From the NCBI GenBank assembly GCA_035711845.1, contig DASTBU010000060.1, positions 1 through 25,039 of the forward strand: a stretch of DNA of 25,039 nt, read 5' to 3'. Shown here one piece after another: positions 21,134 to 25,039 of this stretch (position 1 is the stretch's first letter; every line of letters starts with the position of its first letter). A model generated the notes under the pieces. It was given only the letters and a program-made list of their open reading frames with translations, searched no databases and was not told the origin of the DNA. Position numbers and translations under genes: made by a program. This stretch comes from DASTBU01 sp035711845 (GTDB lineage Bacteria; Acidobacteriota; Vicinamibacteria; Vicinamibacterales; 2-12-FULL-66-21).

Positions 21134-21781
21134 TTGGCCCAGATTTTTCCTGCCTGGTGGAACAAACTCCCGATCGTGGCCGCCCTCGCGGGAGGTCTCG
21201 GTACGACGCTCGCTATCGCGGGCGTCTGGTACTACTTTTCGCCGTGGTACACGGACGTGGGCTACCAACCCATTCAGCCCGTCCCGTACAGCCACAAGCT
21301 CCACGTCGGCGAGCTTGGCCTCGATTGCCGATACTGTCACGCCTCGGTCGAGATTTCTCCCGTCGCGAACGTTCCGCCCACCCGGACCTGCATGAACTGC
21401 CATCAGACGGTGATGAGGGACAGCGAGAAGCTCGCGCCGATTCGGGAAAGCGCCCAGAGCGGCCGGCCGATGCGATGGATTCGCGTGCACAAGCTTCCCG
21501 ACTACGCCTATTTCGCCCACAGCGTGCACGTGACGGCGGGAATCGGCTGTGTGACCTGCCACGGCCGCATCGACGAGATGGAAACGGTCACACAGATGAC
21601 GCCCCTCAGCATGAGCTGGTGCCTCGACTGTCACCGCAACCCCGGTCCCCACAGACGCCCCGTGTCGGAGGTCACCAACATGAAGTGGGCCCCTCCGCGG
21701 GACGGCCAGCTGCTCGCGGCGCAGCTCGACCGCGAACGGCCGGTCCATCCGCCGACTGACTGTTCGGGGTGCCACCGGTGA
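21134..21781 (+). CDS. actA: ActA, pentahaem cytochrome c subunit of alternative complex III (second copy)
   Basis: The start is TTG at 21134, with GGAG nine bases ahead, and the protein begins MAQIFP like the first ActA. It has 215 residues, one membrane anchor (about 13-36) and five haem sites: CRYCH (65-69), CMNCH (86-90), CVTCH (129-133), CLDCH (153-157) and CSGCH (210-214). Haem spacing matches the first copy, but much of the rest differs, so this is an old duplication or an acquired paralogue and not a recent copy. The stop overlaps the actB GTG start by 3 bases (GTGA). Confidence 0.95.
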   Translation: MAQIFPAWWNKLPIVAALAGGLGTTLAIAGVWYYFSPWYTDVGYQPIQPVPYSHKLHVGELGLDCRYCHASVEISPVANVPPTRTCMNCHQTVMRDSEKLAPIRESAQSGRPMRWIRVHKLPDYAYFAHSVHVTAGIGCVTCHGRIDEMETVTQMTPLSMSWCLDCHRNPGPHRRPVSEVTNMKWAPPRDGQLLAAQLDRERPVHPPTDCSGCHR

Positions 21782-24700
21782 GTCGGACCTACTGGCGAAG
21801 TCTCGCGCAGATCGAAGACCGCCCGGAATTCCGCGCCTCGCTCGAGCGGGAGTTTCCGGAGGGCGCCTCGGAGCTGACCGACGGGGTCACCCGGCGCGAG
21901 ATGATGATGCTCGTGGGCGCCTCGCTGTCGCTCGCGGGGCTCGCGGGGTGCCGGCGGCCCGTCGAAGAGATCGTCCCCTTTGTCACCGCACCCGAGGACA
22001 CCCTCCCCGGGATCCCGCGCCACTACGCGACGACCATGCCGTTCCGGCGGAGCGCATACGGTCTGATCGTCGAGAGTCACGAAGGGCGACCGACCAAGAT
22101 CGAGGGAAACCCTTCGCACCCTTCGACCCTCGGAGCCTCGAGCTCTCTCGTCCAGGCGTCCGTGCTCGGCCTCTACGATCCCGATCGCTCGCAGTCGGTC
22201 TTGCAGCAGGGTGCGCGGAAGTCCTGGAGCGATTTCGTGACGGCCTGGGGGCAGCTGTCCGAGGCTCATGCCGCGAATGGCGGCGCCGGCCTTGCGGTGC
22301 TCTCCGAGTCCTTCTCCTCTCCCACCCTGGCGCGCCTGGTCTCCGAGCTCCGTGCGCGTTACCCTCAGTTGCAGTGGGCGACCTACGAGTCGGTCAGCGA
22401 CGAAAACCGGCTCGCGGGCTTGCGGTCCGCCACCGGGCGCGACCTCGACCTCATGCTCCGGTTCGATCGCGCGTCCGTCATCCTCGCGCTCGACGCCGAC
22501 CCGCTCCTGACCGACCCCGAGATGATCCGTCACACGCGAGGCTTCGCGGAAGGAAGACGTGCGGGAGCCTCGGGCGGCGCGATGAACCGGCTCTACGCTG
22601 TTGAAGGTGTCTACTCGCTGACGGGCGCCATGGCGGATCATCGGCTCCGTCTCGAGAGCCGGCAGATCGCCCTCTTCCTCGCGGCCCTCGCTGCACGCCT
22701 CGCGCCGCCCGTAGGCGGAGGCGCGAGCGTGGCCGGACCCGACGTACCCGGTGTCGACGGGCGCTGGATCGACGCGCTTGCCAAGGACCTTCTGGCGAAC
22801 CGGGGCAAGGGGTTGATCGTGGCTGGGGAGCGCCAGCCCGCGGCGGTCCACGCGACGGTGTGTGCTCTGAACGCGCAACTCGACAACAACGGCAAGACGG
22901 TCAGCTATTACGAGACCAAGGACGCAGCGCTTCCGAGCGTGAGCTCCCTCTCCTCGCTCGTTTCCGCGATGAAGGGAGGCGCGGTCCAGACGCTCGTCGT
23001 CCTGGGTGGCAACCCTGTGTTCGATGCGCCCGCCGATCTCGACTTCGCCTCGGCCATGGCGAAGGTCCCGCACGCGATCGCGCTCGGGCACGCGGTCGAC
23101 GAAACATCCTCCCGGGCGGAGTGGCATATCCCCCGCGCTCACTACCTCGAATCGTGGGGAGACACGCGCGCGGTTGGAGGCACGCTCAGCGTCGTCCAGC
23201 CGCTGATCCTCCCCCTGTTCGGCGGAAAGAGTCCCGTTGAAGTGCTGGGGCTGATGGCCGGGGGCAAGGACCGTCCCGGTTACGAAATCGTGCGGGAGAC
23301 CTGGACACCAATCCTGGGCGAGGCCGAGCTCGATACGAAATGGAACCGCGTCCTGCACGATGGACTCCTTGCGGGCAGCGCGCTTCCCGAAGTCGTTCCC
23401 GACCTCGCCGGGAAGCCCGGTGCAGACCTCGCCGAAGTCGTGGCGAAGGCGGGCGCCAAAGCCCTGTCGGAACCGGAGAGCGCTGGTGCGGCCGGTTCCG
23501 GGCCGGCGGGTGCGGGATCTCCGGCCGGCGTGGAGCTCGTGTTCCTCCCCTCACCGTGGCTTCACGACGGCCGATTCGCGAACGACGGGTGGCTGCAGGA
23601 GCTTCCGGATCCTCTCACGAAGATCACCTGGGACAACCCCGCCCTCGTGAGCCCGAAGACCGCCGAGACGCTCGGTGTTGCGAGCGGGGATCTCGTCCGT
23701 CTCGATTATGCGGGCCGCTCGCTCGAGCTTCCCGTCTGGATGCTCCCTGGCATGGCGGACGGTGTCGTAGCCCTCACCCTTGGCTACGGCCGCGCCCGCG
23801 CGGGACGGGTTGGATCCGGTGTCGGGTTCGACACGTTCACGCTCAGGACCTCTCATGCGCCTGGGTTCGACAACGGTGTCAGTCTCACCAGGGTCGGACG
23901 CACGTTCGCGCTCTCGGCGACGCAGGAACACGGCAGCATGGAAGGGCGCCCCATCGTCCGGGAGTCGACCCTGCCGGAGCTTCGATCCGCCTTCGCGCAA
24001 CGCGCTACGGCGGACAGGTCGGAATTGGCCTCGCGGCCAACGCGCGCCGAGGGCGCGCATGCGCAGGAGTCTCCCCAGGCGCCGAAACGGGAAGTTCCCG
24101 GCGCACTCGGCGTTTTCGAGGAGGATCCGCATCACTTCTCACTGTGGAAGGAGCACGTCTACGATCAGGGGCACCAGTGGGGGATGACGATCGACTTGAA
24201 CGCCTGCATCGGCTGCAACGCGTGCATGACGGCATGCCAGAGCGAGAACAACGTGCCCGTCGTCGGCAAGATCCAGGTTTCGAAAGGGCGCGAGATGCAC
24301 TGGCTGCGGGTGGACCGGTACTTCTCCGGCGAGCCGTCCGGCAGCCCGGAGATCGTCTTCCAGCCCGTCCCCTGTATGCAATGCGAGGATGCCCCGTGCG
24401 AGCAGGTCTGCCCCGTGGCCGCGACCGTTCACGACGCGCAGGGCCTCAACGTCATGGTCTACAACCGGTGCATCGGGACGCGCTACTGCTCGAACAACTG
24501 TCCCTACAAGGTGCGCCGCTTCAATTTCTTCAACTTCACCAAAGACAAGCCCGAAAGTCTCAAGCTCGCGATGAATCCGGACGTCACCGTCCGCGCGAGG
24601 GGCGTCATGGAGAAGTGCACTTACTGCACGCAGCGAATCAATCGGGTGAAGATCGATGCGCGGCTCGCCGGACGCCAGGTTCGCGACGGCGACGTCAAGA

Positions 24701-24891
24701 CGGCCTGCCAGCAGGCTTGCCCTGCCTCGGCAATCGAGTTCGGAAATATTCGGGACGGATCGAGCCGGGTCGCGACGGCGAAAAGCGATCCGCGCAACTA
24801 CGCGCTCCTCGACGAGCTGAACACCAGGCCTCGGACGACTTTTCTCGCAAAGGTGCGCAACCCGAATCCGGACCTCGAGGGCGTCGCATGA
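21778..24891 (+). CDS. actB: ActB, molybdopterin-oxidoreductase-like and Fe-S subunit of alternative complex III (second copy)
   Basis: I set the start at the GTG at 21778, which overlaps the actA stop; a GTG at 21769 is also possible. The 1037-residue protein begins SRTYWRSLAQIEDRPEFR, parallel to the first copy. R39-R40 and a hydrophobic stretch ending at C58 form a weak twin-arginine lipoprotein signal. The Fe-S region has CIGCNACMTAC (from C810), CMQCEDAPCEQVC (from C866), CIGTRYCSNNC, and CTYC with CQQAC, the same four-cluster set. The Pro/Ala linker of the first copy is replaced by a shorter Gly/Ala-rich one. A separate spacer before the Fe-S region (near RPTRAEGAHAQES) is encoded by two GC-rich hairpins. 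Confidence 0.95.
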   Translation: MSRTYWRSLAQIEDRPEFRASLEREFPEGASELTDGVTRREMMMLVGASLSLAGLAGCRRPVEEIVPFVTAPEDTLPGIPRHYATTMPFRRSAYGLIVESHEGRPTKIEGNPSHPSTLGASSSLVQASVLGLYDPDRSQSVLQQGARKSWSDFVTAWGQLSEAHAANGGAGLAVLSESFSSPTLARLVSELRARYPQLQWATYESVSDENRLAGLRSATGRDLDLMLRFDRASVILALDADPLLTDPEMIRHTRGFAEGRRAGASGGAMNRLYAVEGVYSLTGAMADHRLRLESRQIALFLAALAARLAPPVGGGASVAGPDVPGVDGRWIDALAKDLLANRGKGLIVAGERQPAAVHATVCALNAQLDNNGKTVSYYETKDAALPSVSSLSSLVSAMKGGAVQTLVVLGGNPVFDAPADLDFASAMAKVPHAIALGHAVDETSSRAEWHIPRAHYLESWGDTRAVGGTLSVVQPLILPLFGGKSPVEVLGLMAGGKDRPGYEIVRETWTPILGEAELDTKWNRVLHDGLLAGSALPEVVPDLAGKPGADLAEVVAKAGAKALSEPESAGAAGSGPAGAGSPAGVELVFLPSPWLHDGRFANDGWLQELPDPLTKITWDNPALVSPKTAETLGVASGDLVRLDYAGRSLELPVWMLPGMADGVVALTLGYGRARAGRVGSGVGFDTFTLRTSHAPGFDNGVSLTRVGRTFALSATQEHGSMEGRPIVRESTLPELRSAFAQRATADRSELASRPTRAEGAHAQESPQAPKREVPGALGVFEEDPHHFSLWKEHVYDQGHQWGMTIDLNACIGCNACMTACQSENNVPVVGKIQVSKGREMHWLRVDRYFSGEPSGSPEIVFQPVPCMQCEDAPCEQVCPVAATVHDAQGLNVMVYNRCIGTRYCSNNCPYKVRRFNFFNFTKDKPESLKLAMNPDVTVRARGVMEKCTYCTQRINRVKIDARLAGRQVRDGDVKTACQQACPASAIEFGNIRDGSSRVATAKSDPRNYALLDELNTRPRTTFLAKVRNPNPDLEGVA
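24025..24058 (+). repeat. Twin GC-rich hairpins inside the second actB
   Basis: TTGGCC-TCGC-GGCCAA (24025-24040) is followed at once by GCGCGCC-GAG-GGCGCGC (24042-24058). Both are perfect and lie in frame in a variable spacer ahead of the Fe-S domain. The style resembles the palindromes in the SCO tail. Confidence 0.55.
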
Positions 24892-25039
24892 CGGCACGCA
24901 CACGCTGCGTGATGGGCGCGCTCGCGCTCACCTCTCTTGTCGCCCTCACCGGCTGCGCGCGCGGCTGCACGTCGAGCCGCCCTCCCATCCAGATCAATCC
25001 GAGCATGGATGATCAGCCGAAGGTTCGCCCGCAGAGCGC
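24888..25039 (+). CDS. Lipoprotein, probably ActE-like cytochrome c (partial, runs off right edge)
   Basis: The ATG at 24888 overlaps the actB stop (ATGA), so coupling is likely. The 50 visible residues are a lipoprotein signal with lipobox LTGC (C at about residue 23), then a segment ending INPSMDDQPKVRPQS. ActE of the first operon has HNQPKYRP just after its own lipid anchor, so this is probably the start of a second ActE. No haem motif is reached before the edge. If right, the second operon has the order actA-actB-actE, unlike the first. Confidence 0.7.
   Translation, partial: MTARTRCVMGALALTSLVALTGCARGCTSSRPPIQINPSMDDQPKVRPQS

Noticed and set aside
21058..21759. Open frame of 233 residues overlapping the second actA
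   Set aside because: It is out of frame with the pentahaem protein and has no recognisable features.

Overview
The window is GC-rich and fully bacterial. It carries an aerobic respiratory gene block built on alternative complex III (ACIII, the Act quinol:cytochrome c oxidoreductase) joined to a caa3-type cytochrome c oxidase. The gene set, a PknB-type kinase fused to a TolB-like domain and TPR repeats, and heptanucleotide repeat arrays between genes all fit a soil-type Acidobacteriota (Vicinamibacteria-like). That placement is an inference; no rRNA or marker gene is present to prove it.

Left part (1-4940, minus strand): a MocR-type GntR/aminotransferase regulator that runs off the left edge, a GliT/thioredoxin-reductase-like flavoprotein, and a soluble Ser/Thr kinase with TolB-like and TPR domains. 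From about 5150 to 7448 on the plus strand an APC-family permease overlaps a metal-dependent amidohydrolase of the ACMSD type; the two look translationally coupled.

Middle part (7449-20890, plus): a promoter with a near-perfect Rex-like operator (TTGTGAA-N4-TTCACAT) between its -35 and -10 elements, then actA-actB-actC-actD-actE-actF, a small membrane protein of unknown function, a SCO-type copper chaperone, coxB (CuA plus fused cytochrome c), coxA (A2-type haem-copper oxidase with a YSHP motif), coxC and coxD. Most genes overlap or are closely spaced, so this reads as one long transcription unit. It would carry electrons from quinol through ACIII and cytochrome c to caa3 oxidase and oxygen.

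Right part (20891-25039, plus): a second promoter without the Rex-like site, then a second actA and actB and the start of a lipoprotein that resembles the N-terminus of ActE. The genome therefore holds two ACIII loci in tandem, with different promoters and apparently a different gene order.

Two kinds of repeat stand out. Four different heptanucleotide arrays (near 1501, 5044, 13544 and 16073) all fit a common pattern close to YGGRRNY, and one is translated inside actE. Separately, GC-rich palindromic segments sit in frame in the C-terminal tails of the small membrane protein and of SCO and in a linker of the second ActB. No tRNA, rRNA, CRISPR, transposase or integrase gene was seen.
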